Source: Variovorax beijingensis | GTDB taxonomy: Bacteria > Pseudomonadota > Gammaproteobacteria > Burkholderiales > Burkholderiaceae_C | Reading direction: 5' to 3' | Length of the DNA: 64,000 nucleotides | Assembly: GCF_003951285.1 (NCBI RefSeq) | Contig: NZ_RXFQ01000001.1 | Span: forward strand, 372,001-436,000 | Shown here: piece by piece, positions 35,909-44,235 of the stretch | Position numbering within the stretch: the first letter of the stretch is position 1 | How the letters are laid out: every line of letters starts with the position of its first letter | Program-made: the position numbers and the translations under genes | The notes under the pieces: model-generated | Seen by the model: only the letters and a program-made list of their open reading frames with translations | The model's database searches: none | Told to the model about the DNA's origin: nothing

Positions 35909-36922
35909 ATGCGACGTACGAACCCATCGCTGGAAAGGCGGCTTGAAGGCCTGTTGGCCGATCGATCCGTCACCGGCGCCTCGATGGCGCACGTGCGGAA
36001 GAACTCGATAGAGCTGGCGGCGGCCGGCCTGCGCGACAAGGAAGCCGCCGAGCCGGTCGATGCCGAGACCGTGTTCGGCGCGGCGTCCCTCACCAAACCG
36101 ATCGTTTCGTACGCTGTGCTGCAGCTTGCCGACGCCGGTGTGCTCGATCTTGATGAACCGCTTTTTGCCCCGGAACGGTCGATCGTGCCGGGAGACGCGA
36201 CCTCGGCTCTCATCACCTTTCGCCATGTGCTCACGCATACCTGCGGCCTGCAGAACCTGCGCGACAAGAATCCGCTGCGGATGCACTTTCATCCTGGTTC
36301 GCGGTTCAGCTACTCGAGCGTGGGATTCACTTTTCTCCAGTCTGCCGTCGAAGCAAGAACTGGCGAAACACTGGAGACGACGATGCGGCGCCTGGTGTTC
36401 GAGCCGCTCGGGATGCGTTCATCGAGCCTCGAGTGGCAGGATCGGTTCAGCGACAACGTGGCCTTTCCGCATGAAGCTCAGGAGCGGCTCGAGACGCATC
36501 GGCCACCGACCGCGAACGCCTCCTACTCGCTCCAGACCACGGCTGGCGACTACGGCGCCTTTGTCGCAGCCGTGTTCAGGGGCGAGGGGTTGAGGCCATC
36601 GACCTGGAAGCAGTGGCTCACCGCGAGCATCATGGTGCCGGATGGCGCCATCGTTCACCTGGACCGCGAACCCGCAGCCACCGAGCCAGACATAGGCTGG
36701 GGGCTGGGTTGGGGCGTCGAGCCCAGCCGCGGCACCTTCTTTCAGTGGGGAAAGATGACCGGCATCCGGGCATTCGTGATGGGCAGCGCCGAGCAGGAGT
36801 CCGGCGTCGTTCTTTTCACCAACAGCAACACCGGGCTGCGCCTGATGGAGGATCTCGCGCGCGAAGCCTTGCCTGCCCCGCATGCAGCGATTCGCTGGCT
36901 GGCGGACGGCGTCAGCGAATGA
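35909..36922 (+). CDS. Serine hydrolase, class C beta-lactamase family
   Basis: The 337-residue protein has the penicillin-recognising fold. The SxxK motif is SLTK (Ser60, Lys63) in FGAASLTKPIVSY. The second motif is Y-S-S (135-137) where class C enzymes have Y-A-N. The third is K-M-T-G near residue 290, in place of the usual K-T-G or H-x-G. It lacks a clear signal peptide, suggesting a cytoplasmic esterase or peptidase rather than a resistance enzyme. The codon mix is slightly less GC-biased than its neighbours. Its 3' end overlaps the convergent aminotransferase gene by 11 bp. Confidence 0.87.
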   Translation: MRRTNPSLERRLEGLLADRSVTGASMAHVRKNSIELAAAGLRDKEAAEPVDAETVFGAASLTKPIVSYAVLQLADAGVLDLDEPLFAPERSIVPGDATSALITFRHVLTHTCGLQNLRDKNPLRMHFHPGSRFSYSSVGFTFLQSAVEARTGETLETTMRRLVFEPLGMRSSSLEWQDRFSDNVAFPHEAQERLETHRPPTANASYSLQTTAGDYGAFVAAVFRGEGLRPSTWKQWLTASIMVPDGAIVHLDREPAATEPDIGWGLGWGVEPSRGTFFQWGKMTGIRAFVMGSAEQESGVVLFTNSNTGLRLMEDLAREALPAPHAAIRWLADGVSE

Positions 36923-38060
36923 GCAAAGCGTCGGTGGCCTTCGCAGCCTCCATCAGCGCCACCGACACGCACTCCAGCGCGATCGCCAGCTGCGTGAGCG
37001 TCGGCAAGCCGAATCCCAGCCGGAACACCAGCGGATCGTCTCCGAACCACGGGCCGGGCGCGACGCGGGTGCTGTACCTGGCCAGCGCGGCATAGAAGCG
37101 CTCGACGGCCGGGGCGTCGAAGAGCTCGCGCCTGAGCCGCATGCAGCACAGCGCCCCGGCATCCGGGCGCACCCACTCGATGTGGCCGGCGTGGCGCGAC
37201 ACCCAGTTCTCTGTGAGCTGCAGGTTTTGCGCGAGGAGCTTTCGCCGCTCGCCGATGATCCGGTCTCGCTGCCTGAACACCGCCAGCGCAAGTGCCTCGT
37301 CGACCGGCGAGCAGGAGATCACCGTGCTGAACTTCGCCGTGACCAGCGCCTGGCGCAGCGCCGCGTCGCGCGTGATGGCCCAGCCTATGCGCAGGCCCGC
37401 CGAACCGTGGCACTTGGACAGCGAGGACACCGAGATCACCCTGTCGCCCAGCCCGGCGGCGCCCGGCGCCGCGGCGTCGTCGCCGTAGGCCGCCTCGCGG
37501 TAAGTCTCGTCGATCACGAGCCAGGCGTTCGGCGCATGTTCGGCCAGCATTGCCACGATCTCGCGCAAGGTCTGCGCCGGAATCGCGACGCCCGACGGAT
37601 TCTGCGGCGAGGCCAGGCTCAGCACCTTGGTCTTCGGGGAGAGCAGCTTGCGCAGCGCATCCAGGTCGATGCGGTAGCCGGTGTCGAAACCGAGCGGCAG
37701 CGCGCGCGTGGTGGCGCCGACGGCGGCCAGCGCGTTGCGCGCCAACGGGAACACCGGCTCGGCCACGACGGCTTCGTCGCCCGCCTGGCATAGCGTGAAG
37801 GCGATCAGGAACAGCGCGTGGGCACCGCCGACCGTGACCACCACGTCGTCGGCATCGACGCCATGTTCGTTCGCGATTTCCTGGCGCAGGGCGGGGCTGC
37901 CGGCCGCCGTGCCGTAGTCCAGCGAAAAATCGGCATCCTCGCCGAAGGCCATGTCGACCAGCTCCGACAGCCGCACGCTCGGCCCCACGCTTTCGGCAAG
38001 GTCGAAGCGCGGCGCCTTGCTGACGAGGGAAATGATTTCGTTGTCGGGAAACCGTGCCAT
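36912..38060 (-). CDS. Pyridoxal phosphate-dependent aminotransferase (class I/II)
   Basis: The 382-residue enzyme shows the fold-type I features: SLASPQNPSG (substrate loop), VIDETYREAAYG (Asp/Tyr) and SVSSLSKCHGSAGLRIGW with the PLP-binding Lys216, plus FRLGFGLP near the C-terminus. The substrate is an amino acid and a 2-oxo acid, not identifiable. ATG 38060 gives the natural start. It is divergent from a MocR-type regulator with a 134-bp gap, an arrangement typical for regulator and target. It overlaps the convergent serine hydrolase gene by 11 bp. Confidence 0.9.
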   Translation of the reverse strand: MARFPDNEIISLVSKAPRFDLAESVGPSVRLSELVDMAFGEDADFSLDYGTAAGSPALRQEIANEHGVDADDVVVTVGGAHALFLIAFTLCQAGDEAVVAEPVFPLARNALAAVGATTRALPLGFDTGYRIDLDALRKLLSPKTKVLSLASPQNPSGVAIPAQTLREIVAMLAEHAPNAWLVIDETYREAAYGDDAAAPGAAGLGDRVISVSSLSKCHGSAGLRIGWAITRDAALRQALVTAKFSTVISCSPVDEALALAVFRQRDRIIGERRKLLAQNLQLTENWVSRHAGHIEWVRPDAGALCCMRLRRELFDAPAVERFYAALARYSTRVAPGPWFGDDPLVFRLGFGLPTLTQLAIALECVSVALMEAAKATDALLIR

Positions 38061-38157
38061 GAACTGCCGCTTGGTTCGTTGCTGTCGATAACACCGATGT
38101 TGCAGTTTCATGACCGACGATAACAGCCACACTTTCCTGAAATTAGGTGCAGTACAG

Positions 38158-38181
38158 TTGCATGCAGTGCCATCCATGCAA
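38158..38181. promoter_or_regulatory. Inverted repeat between aminotransferase and MocR genes
   Basis: TTGCATG at 38158-38164 and CATGCAA at 38175-38181 are perfect 7-bp arms spaced by 10 bp, just upstream of the regulator gene (start 38195). Two imperfect direct copies of TGCAGT also fall here. It is a candidate site for the MocR protein acting on both divergent genes. Confidence 0.5.
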
Positions 38182-38194
38182 TCAGGAGTGATCC

Positions 38195-39658
38195 GTGTCG
38201 CAATCTCCCCGGTTCCGCTATGAAGAAGTCGCCGATTTCGTTGCCGCGCTGGCCGGCCGCGGCACCCTGAAGCCGGGCGCCCGGGCGCCGTCGCTGCGCG
38301 AGATCAGCACGCTGCAGCGCACCAGTCTGAGCACCGCGGTGCAGGCCTACCGCCTGCTCGAAGACCGCGGCATTCTCGAAGTGCGGCCGCAGTCCGGCTA
38401 CTACGTTGCCAAGGCCCCGCCCGCCCTGCCCGTGCCCACGACCGCGCGCCATTCGATCCGGCCCGCCAAGGTGGAACTGTCGGGCCTCATGCTCGACCTG
38501 CTGAAGCACGCGTCGGACGAAGCCTTCGTGCCGCTCGGCTGCGCCATTCCCAACCAGCGCCTGCTGTCTTCCTCCAGGCTCGACCTCGTGCTGGCCCGCA
38601 CGGCCCGCGTGAAGGGCAGCCAGTGCAACACCTACTCGCCGCCGCACGGCGAGATGCCGCTGCGGCTGGAGATCGCGCGCCGCGCGCTGCGCTTCGGGCA
38701 GGTGCTGGCGCCGGACGACATCGCTATCACCTGCGGCTGCACCGAGGCGCTGGCGCTCGCGCTCGACGCGGTCACGGAGCCGGGCGACACGGTCGCCATC
38801 GAGTCGCCGACCTACTTCGGACTGCTGCAGGTGCTGCGCGCAAAAAGGCTGAAGGTGGTCGAACTGCCGACCGATGCCGACACCGGCGTCGCCGTCGATG
38901 CGCTGCGCGAGGTCGTGGCCTCGGGCAAGGTGCGCGCCTGCGTGCTGGCGTCGAGCTTCAGCAATCCGCTCGGCTGCACCATGCCCGAAGAAAACAAGCG
39001 CGCCGTGCTGCGCCTGCTGGCCGAACACGGCGTGCCGCTGATCGAGGACGACGTGTACGGCGACGTCCATTTCGGCGAGGAGCGGCCCCCGCCCTTCAGC
39101 GCGCTCGACACGCACGACAACGTCATCTATTGCGGCTCCTTCTCCAAGACGCTCGCGCCCGGCTACCGCATCGGCTGGATCGCGACGCGCCGCCACATGG
39201 CCCGGGTGCTCGAAACCAAGTTCGCCACCAGCCTTGCGACGCCGGTGCTGACGCAGGTGGCGCTCGCCACCTTCCTGTCGAACGGCGACTACGACCGCCA
39301 CCTGCGCCGCGTCCGGCGCGAGTTCGCCGACACGCTGGCCCGCATGACGCACGTGATCGAGCAGGCGTTCCCGCCGGGCACCAAGGTGTCGAGGCCGGCG
39401 GGCAACTTCGTGCTGTGGGTCGAGCTGCCCGAGCCTGCGGACACGCGGCTCCTGTTTTCGCAGGCGCTCGAAAAAGGCATCTGCTTTGCGCCCGGCGTTG
39501 TGTTCTCGGCCAGCGGCAAGTACGCCCACTGCCTGCGCCTGAGCGGTGGCCACGGCTGGGACGCGCGCATCGAGAAGGGCCTGCGCACGCTCGGCGCCAT
39601 GGCGGGCCGGGGCGCAGGTCTTGCAGGATCAGGCAAGAAGCTTGTTCGATCCGGATAA
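38195..39658 (+). CDS. MocR-type regulator (GntR HTH fused to aminotransferase domain)
   Basis: The 487-residue protein has a GntR winged-helix head (residues 5-75; SLREISTLQRTSLSTAVQAY) joined to a fold-type I aminotransferase domain with ASSFSNPLG, IEDDVYGDVHFG and CGSFSKTLAPGYRIGW (PLP Lys318). MocR regulators use the PLP domain to sense amino acids or vitamins such as GABA and pyridoxal. The divergent aminotransferase gene is the obvious target. The GTG or ATG at 38195 gives a family-like N-terminus, and GGAG precedes it. The ligand is unknown. Confidence 0.93.
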   Translation: MSQSPRFRYEEVADFVAALAGRGTLKPGARAPSLREISTLQRTSLSTAVQAYRLLEDRGILEVRPQSGYYVAKAPPALPVPTTARHSIRPAKVELSGLMLDLLKHASDEAFVPLGCAIPNQRLLSSSRLDLVLARTARVKGSQCNTYSPPHGEMPLRLEIARRALRFGQVLAPDDIAITCGCTEALALALDAVTEPGDTVAIESPTYFGLLQVLRAKRLKVVELPTDADTGVAVDALREVVASGKVRACVLASSFSNPLGCTMPEENKRAVLRLLAEHGVPLIEDDVYGDVHFGEERPPPFSALDTHDNVIYCGSFSKTLAPGYRIGWIATRRHMARVLETKFATSLATPVLTQVALATFLSNGDYDRHLRRVRREFADTLARMTHVIEQAFPPGTKVSRPAGNFVLWVELPEPADTRLLFSQALEKGICFAPGVVFSASGKYAHCLRLSGGHGWDARIEKGLRTLGAMAGRGAGLAGSGKKLVRSG

Positions 39659-39746
39659 CGCCCGGAGCCCCATCCGCGAGAGACTTGCCTCCATGCCCGG
39701 CGCAGCGTTGCGCCATGGTCCACACCCATCGCACGAGGAGAGTCTC

Positions 39747-40499
39747 ATGAGCGCAATCCAGGAAAAAGTCGTCCTCATCACGGGCGCAAGTGGTGGCATC
39801 GGCGCGGCGGCCGCGCGGCTCCTGGCGCGGCGCGGCGCCAAGGTGGTGCTCGGCGCGCGCCGCACCGACCGGCTCGAAGCGCTGGCCGAAGAAATCACCG
39901 CCGCGGGCGGCAGCGCGAGCTTCCAGCGGCTCGACGTCACCTACCGGCCCGACGTGGAAGCATTTGCCGAATTCGCACTCGAAACGCACGACCGCATCGA
40001 CGTGCTGGTGAACGCAGCGGGCGTGATGCCGCTGTCGCCGCTGTGGGCACGCAAGGTCGACGAATGGGAGCTGATGCTCGACGTCAACCTGCGCGGCGTG
40101 CTGCTGGGCATTGCGGCGGTGCTGCCGACGATGCAGGAACAGGGCTGGGGCCACATCGTCAACGTGGCGCCGGTGCCCGCGCAGGGCGTTTCGCCGAACT
40201 CGGCCGTGTATTGCGGCACGCAGTACGCGGTGGACGCCATCTCCGAAGGCCTGCGGCAGGAGCATGCGGGCAAGGTGCGCGTGACGGTGGTGCGCCCCGA
40301 CGTGAGCGAGGCAGACCGCACGCTGGCCGATCGCATCGCAGCCTGCAGCAGCTTCGAGCGCATGGTCACGCGGCGGCGCATCGTGGTGCCCGCGGAAGCC
40401 GTGGCCCGCTCGATTGCGGGCGCCATCGAGGGCGGCAGCATCTCGGCCCCGCGGCGCCCGGCACGGCGGCCGAGACCGGCCGAGCACGCGGCGTTCTGA
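39747..40499 (+). CDS. SDR-fold protein lacking the catalytic Lys and Ser
   Basis: The 250-residue protein has the NAD(P) motif TGASGGIGAAAARL (TGxxxGxG), NAAG at 89-92 and the structural Asn114 of the short-chain dehydrogenase family. The active site is altered: the Y-x-x-x-K motif reads Y155-C-G-T-Q159, and the region that normally reads NISS or NIGS is NVAP (139-142), so Ser and Lys are both missing. It may bind cofactor without normal reductase chemistry, or use another mechanism. GAGGAG precedes ATG 39747. It follows the MocR gene by 88 bp and converges with cynS. Confidence 0.85.
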   Translation: MSAIQEKVVLITGASGGIGAAAARLLARRGAKVVLGARRTDRLEALAEEITAAGGSASFQRLDVTYRPDVEAFAEFALETHDRIDVLVNAAGVMPLSPLWARKVDEWELMLDVNLRGVLLGIAAVLPTMQEQGWGHIVNVAPVPAQGVSPNSAVYCGTQYAVDAISEGLRQEHAGKVRVTVVRPDVSEADRTLADRIAACSSFERMVTRRRIVVPAEAVARSIAGAIEGGSISAPRRPARRPRPAEHAAF

Positions 40500-40508
40500 G
40501 GCGCAGCG

Positions 40509-40952
40509 TCAGTAGGTCTTGTAGGGCAGGAACTTGCCCGAGAGCACCACGTTGACACGGTCGCCCTTGGGGTCGGCCTGGCGCTGGATGTCCATGCTGA
40601 AGTCGATGGCGCTCATGATGCCGTCGCCGAACTCTTCGTGGATCAGTTCCTTGATGGTGGTGCCGTACACGCTCACCACCTCGTACCAGCGGTAGATGAG
40701 CGGATCGGTCGGCACAGGCGTGGGCAGCGAGCCCTTGTAGGGCACCACCTGGAGCCACTTCTGCTCTTCCACGGTCAGGCCGAAGATCTTTCCGATGACC
40801 TTGGCCTGCTTGTCGTCGAGCGTCATCTGGCCAAGACAGGCAGCGGTCGTCCACTCCTTCGAGAGGCCGACCTTCTTCGCCACGTCGGCCCATTGGATGC
40901 CCTTGGACACCTTCACGGTGATGATCTTCTCGGTGACGTCGTTGCGGTTCAT
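40509..40952 (-). CDS. cynS: Cyanase (cyanate hydratase)
   Basis: The 147-residue enzyme decomposes cyanate with bicarbonate into ammonia and carbon dioxide. The active-site residues known from E. coli (Arg96, Glu99, Ser122) appear here as Arg88, Glu91 and Ser114, with a constant offset of eight, in RWYEVV and GIMSAIDF. The N-terminal helix-turn-helix-like domain and the C-terminal decamer-forming domain are complete. It is the last gene of a four-gene cyanate uptake operon, 52 bp after the ATPase gene. Product function is well supported. Confidence 0.97.
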   Translation of the reverse strand: MNRNDVTEKIITVKVSKGIQWADVAKKVGLSKEWTTAACLGQMTLDDKQAKVIGKIFGLTVEEQKWLQVVPYKGSLPTPVPTDPLIYRWYEVVSVYGTTIKELIHEEFGDGIMSAIDFSMDIQRQADPKGDRVNVVLSGKFLPYKTY

Positions 40953-41004
40953 GCGGGTTTGCTCCTGATTGAAATGATGATGAAGAAGAAAAATGAAGAA
41001 AGAG

Positions 41005-41832
41005 TCACGACGCCTTGGCGCGCGTGACGAGGAAATCGACGATGTGGTTGCGCAGCGCGTAGTAGCCACCCTGGTGGTGCAGCGAGGCGCGCGTGCGTTC
41101 GCGCGGCAGCGGGTTGACCACGGTCTCGACGATATTGCCGGGGCGCCAGCTTCCACCAGGCTGGTCGGTGCCGTTGGTCATCAGCAGGATGCGGTCGGCC
41201 AGCAGAATCGCCTCGTCCACGTCGTGCGTGATCATGAAGACGGTCTGCTGCGTCTGGCGCACGATGGCCATGAGCTCGTCCTGGATGGTGCCGCGCGTGA
41301 GCGCATCAAGCGCGCCGAAGGGCTCGTCGAGCAGCAGCATCTTGGGCTGGATGGCAAAGGCGCGCGCAATGCCCACGCGCTGCTTCATGCCGCCCGAGAG
41401 CTGCGCGGGCTTCTTGTCGATGGCGGCCTCGAGGCCCACCATGGCCACGAAGCGCTCCACCTGCGTGTTGACCTGCGTGGCCGGCCAGTCGGGCCAGCGC
41501 GAGGCCACCGCGAAGGCGATGTTCCTGCGCACCGTGAGCCATGGCATCAACGCATGGCTCTGGAACACCACGCCGCGCTCCAGGCTCGGGCCGGCCACTT
41601 CGCGGCCGTCCATGAACACATGGCCGGCGCTCGCCTGGTCCAGGCCCGCCAGCACGTTGAGAATGGTGGTCTTGCCGCAGCCCGAGTGGCCGATGATGCA
41701 GACGAACTCGCCGCGGTCGAGCGTGAACGACACGTCCGCGAACACCGGCCGCGCCGGCACGAAGGCCTTGGCCAGGCCCTCGATGCGCAGGAAGCCGCTG
41801 GTGGCGGTCCGCGGGGCGGGAGCAGTTGTCAT
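41005..41832 (-). CDS. cynD: Cyanate ABC transporter ATP-binding protein
   Basis: The 275-residue ATPase has Walker A GHSGCGKTT near 49-57, signature LSGGMKQRVGIARAF and Walker B LLLDEPFGALDA, in the nitrate/sulfonate/taurine (NrtD/SsuB) subclass. Adjacency to cynS and a nitrate-type receptor and permease supports a role in cyanate (perhaps also nitrate or bicarbonate-like anion) import. It starts 22 bp after the permease gene. The cyn name rests on the operon, not on sequence alone. Confidence 0.88.
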   Translation of the reverse strand: MTTAPAPRTATSGFLRIEGLAKAFVPARPVFADVSFTLDRGEFVCIIGHSGCGKTTILNVLAGLDQASAGHVFMDGREVAGPSLERGVVFQSHALMPWLTVRRNIAFAVASRWPDWPATQVNTQVERFVAMVGLEAAIDKKPAQLSGGMKQRVGIARAFAIQPKMLLLDEPFGALDALTRGTIQDELMAIVRQTQQTVFMITHDVDEAILLADRILLMTNGTDQPGGSWRPGNIVETVVNPLPRERTRASLHHQGGYYALRNHIVDFLVTRAKAS

Positions 41833-41854
41833 GGGGGCGCCTCGTGCCGATCGA

Positions 41855-42727
41855 TCACTCCACATAGGTCACCTTCCGCTGCAGGCCCGCGAAGGCCTGG
41901 TCGAGCAGCATGCCGACGATGCCGATCACCAGGATCGCGAAGATCACGTTGGTGAGCGAGAGGTTGTTCCATTCGTTCCAGACGAAGTAGCCGATGCCCG
42001 TGCCGCCCACCAGCATCTCGGCCGCCACGATGACCAGCCACGCGATGCTCATGCTGATGCGCATGCCCGTGAGAATGGTGGGCGCGGCTGCCGGCAGGAC
42101 CACGCGGAACGCGCGGCGCAGCGGCTTCACTTCGAGCGTGCTGGCCACGTTGAGCCATTCGCGCTTGACCGAGGCCACGCCAAAGGCGGTGTTCAGCAGC
42201 ATCGGCCACACCGAGCAGATGAAGATCACGAAGATGCCGCTGACCGACGAATCCTTGATGGTGTAGAGCGCAAGCGGCATCCACGCCAGCGGAGAAATGG
42301 GCTTGAGCACCTGGATGAACGGATCGAAGGCCTTTTGCAGCAGCGGCGACATGCCGATCACGAAGCCGAGCGGCACCGCCACCACGCAGGCCAGCAGAAA
42401 GCCCAACCCCACGCGGGCGAGCGAATACGCCAGCTGGATGGCAATGCCCTTGTCGTTGGGCCCGTTGTCGTAGAAAGGGTTCGAGAGATGCTTCCAGGCC
42501 GTCACGGCCATTTCCGCCGGCGTGGGAAAGCCCGAGCTCTTGACCTGCCCGCCCGGATCCTTGCCGAGCATCTTCTGGTATTCGATCTGCTCCGCGGTCA
42601 TCCCCGCGGCGGCACCAGTGCCCGCGGTGGGCAGGGTGGCCAGCTGCCACGCGCCGAGCAGCAGCAGGAACACGAATAGCGACACCAGCGCCGCTTTCAG
42701 TGAAAGGGCGGTTTTCTTGCCGCGCAT
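41855..42727 (-). CDS. cynB: Cyanate ABC transporter permease
   Basis: The 290-residue inner membrane protein is an NrtB/CmpB-type permease with an N-terminal membrane helix, a soluble stretch and the BPD_transp_1 core. The EAA-type loop is VKREWLNVASTLEVKPLRRAFRV. Length and layout match nitrate and cyanate permeases. It lies 3 bp after the receptor gene stop and 22 bp before the ATPase gene. Substrate is inferred from the cyanase in the same operon. Confidence 0.88.
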   Translation of the reverse strand: MRGKKTALSLKAALVSLFVFLLLLGAWQLATLPTAGTGAAAGMTAEQIEYQKMLGKDPGGQVKSSGFPTPAEMAVTAWKHLSNPFYDNGPNDKGIAIQLAYSLARVGLGFLLACVVAVPLGFVIGMSPLLQKAFDPFIQVLKPISPLAWMPLALYTIKDSSVSGIFVIFICSVWPMLLNTAFGVASVKREWLNVASTLEVKPLRRAFRVVLPAAAPTILTGMRISMSIAWLVIVAAEMLVGGTGIGYFVWNEWNNLSLTNVIFAILVIGIVGMLLDQAFAGLQRKVTYVE

Positions 42728-42730
42728 GGT

Positions 42731-44086
42731 TCAGGCCATCTTGCTGATGGCAAAGCTCTTGACGTAGTCGTCGGGCTTCGCGGGGTCGAACACCTTGCCC
42801 ATGATGGTGAACTTGGGGTATGCACCTTCGGGCGCGGCCTGCCCAAGCTCCTTCATCCGCTTCTTCGCATCGGTCAGCAGGAACACCTTCTCGGCAATCT
42901 GCCTGTAGTTGACGTCGCCCTTCACATAGCCCCAGCGCTTCATCTGCGTGAGCATCCACACGGCCATCGACTGCCACGGGATCGGATCGAAGTCGGCGCG
43001 GTCGGGCACGGTGCGGATGTTGCCGAGGCCATCGGCAAACTTGCCTGTGAGCACCTGGCTGATCACGGTCTCGGGCTGGTTCAGGTACTGTGCAGGCGCA
43101 ATCACCTTGGCGACGAGTTCGCGGTTCTTCGGGTCGCGCGCCATGGCCGATGCGGTGAGCACCGAGCGCACCAGCGCGGCAAAGGTGTTGGGATTCTTCT
43201 CGATGAATTCGGCCGAGGTGCCGAACGCACAGCAGGGATGGCCGTTCCACAGGTCGCGCGTCAGCAGGTGCAGGAAGCCGATTTCCTCGAACACGGCGCG
43301 CTGGTTGAAGGGGTCGGGGCCCAGGTAGCCGTCGATGTTGCCTGCGCGCAGGTTGGCCACCATCTCGGGCGGCGGCACCACGCGGATCTGGATGTCGGTG
43401 TCGGGGTTCAGGCCAGCCTCGGCCACGTAATAGCGCAGCAGGAAGTTGTGCATGCTGTACTCGAAGGGAACGGCAAACTTCATGCCCTTCCACATCTTCG
43501 GGTCGCGCTTGTCCTTGTGCTTGTTGGCCAGCGTGATGGCCTGGCCGTTGGTGTTCTGGATGGTGGCAACGTTCATCGCCACCTGGTTGGAGCCCGCGCC
43601 CATCGAAATGGCGAGCGGCATGGGCGACAGGAAATGCGTGGCGTCGTATTCCTTGTTGAGCATCTTGTCGCGGATGAGCGCCCATCCCGCAGTCTTGACC
43701 ACCTCGACGTTGAGCCCCTGCTTCTGATAGAAGCCCAGCGGGTGCGCCATGATGAGCGGCGTGGCGCAGGTGATCGGAATGAAGCCGATCTTGAGATTGG
43801 TCTTTTCGAGCGGGGCCTTGTCCTGCGCCATGGCCTGCAACGTGCCCAGTGGCAGCACCGAGGCAATGGCGGCGCGCGCGGTGTTGGCGCCCACGGCGCG
43901 CAGGAAGCCGCGGCGCACGCTGTCGACCGGGAACAGCGCTTTCATGAGGCTGGCTTCGAGCTTGTCGTCGGGGCTGACTTCGATCTCTGCCCCACGGCCA
44001 TGGTTGCGGCCGCAGGCGCAGCGCATGTTCAGTGGCCGGTCGGCGTCGTAGAGATCGCAGGCGGTCGAATCGGATGGGCTGGACAT
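42731..44086 (-). CDS. cynA: Cyanate/nitrate ABC transporter substrate-binding protein
   Basis: The 451-residue receptor is of the NrtA/CmpA type (IPITCATPLIMAHPLGFYQKQGLNVEV; WNGHPCCAFG). It has an unusual 57-residue N-terminal extension before a twin-arginine segment (SVRRGFLRAVGA, Arg58-Arg59). The extension contains RCACGRNHG (Cys23, Cys25) and could be a metal or redox motif. Export by the Tat pathway is likely from the RR motif, although the extension is longer than a usual signal peptide. ATG 44086 gives the operon start. A dyad 105 bp upstream is a candidate control site. Substrate rests on the cyanase context. Confidence 0.87.
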   Translation of the reverse strand: MSSPSDSTACDLYDADRPLNMRCACGRNHGRGAEIEVSPDDKLEASLMKALFPVDSVRRGFLRAVGANTARAAIASVLPLGTLQAMAQDKAPLEKTNLKIGFIPITCATPLIMAHPLGFYQKQGLNVEVVKTAGWALIRDKMLNKEYDATHFLSPMPLAISMGAGSNQVAMNVATIQNTNGQAITLANKHKDKRDPKMWKGMKFAVPFEYSMHNFLLRYYVAEAGLNPDTDIQIRVVPPPEMVANLRAGNIDGYLGPDPFNQRAVFEEIGFLHLLTRDLWNGHPCCAFGTSAEFIEKNPNTFAALVRSVLTASAMARDPKNRELVAKVIAPAQYLNQPETVISQVLTGKFADGLGNIRTVPDRADFDPIPWQSMAVWMLTQMKRWGYVKGDVNYRQIAEKVFLLTDAKKRMKELGQAAPEGAYPKFTIMGKVFDPAKPDDYVKSFAISKMA

Positions 44087-44190
44087 GGTGGATGCACCTC
44101 GGTGAAAAGATGCCTGCCACGATGCAAGCCCCGGGCCGGAAGCGAGGCCCAAAGGCCCGGGGGCCGCAGATCGTGCCGCGCTTGTCGAGG

Positions 44191-44214
44191 CCTTGTAGGG
44201 CTGGCACTACAAGG
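44191..44214. promoter_or_regulatory. Dyad element, candidate response-regulator site
   Basis: CCTTGTAG at 44191-44198 and CTACAAGG at 44207-44214 are perfect 8-bp arms around an 8-base centre. It lies in the 149-bp gap between the NarL-type regulator gene and cynA, about 105 bp before the cynA start, which suits a control site for the cyanate operon. Confidence 0.55.
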
Positions 44215-44235
44215 CGGTGCCCACCGCCTGAGTTT

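Noticed and set aside
35909..36922. Beta-lactamase resistance gene
   Set aside because: The class C fold is present but there is no signal peptide and the second and third motifs deviate, so an esterase or peptidase is more likely than antibiotic resistance.
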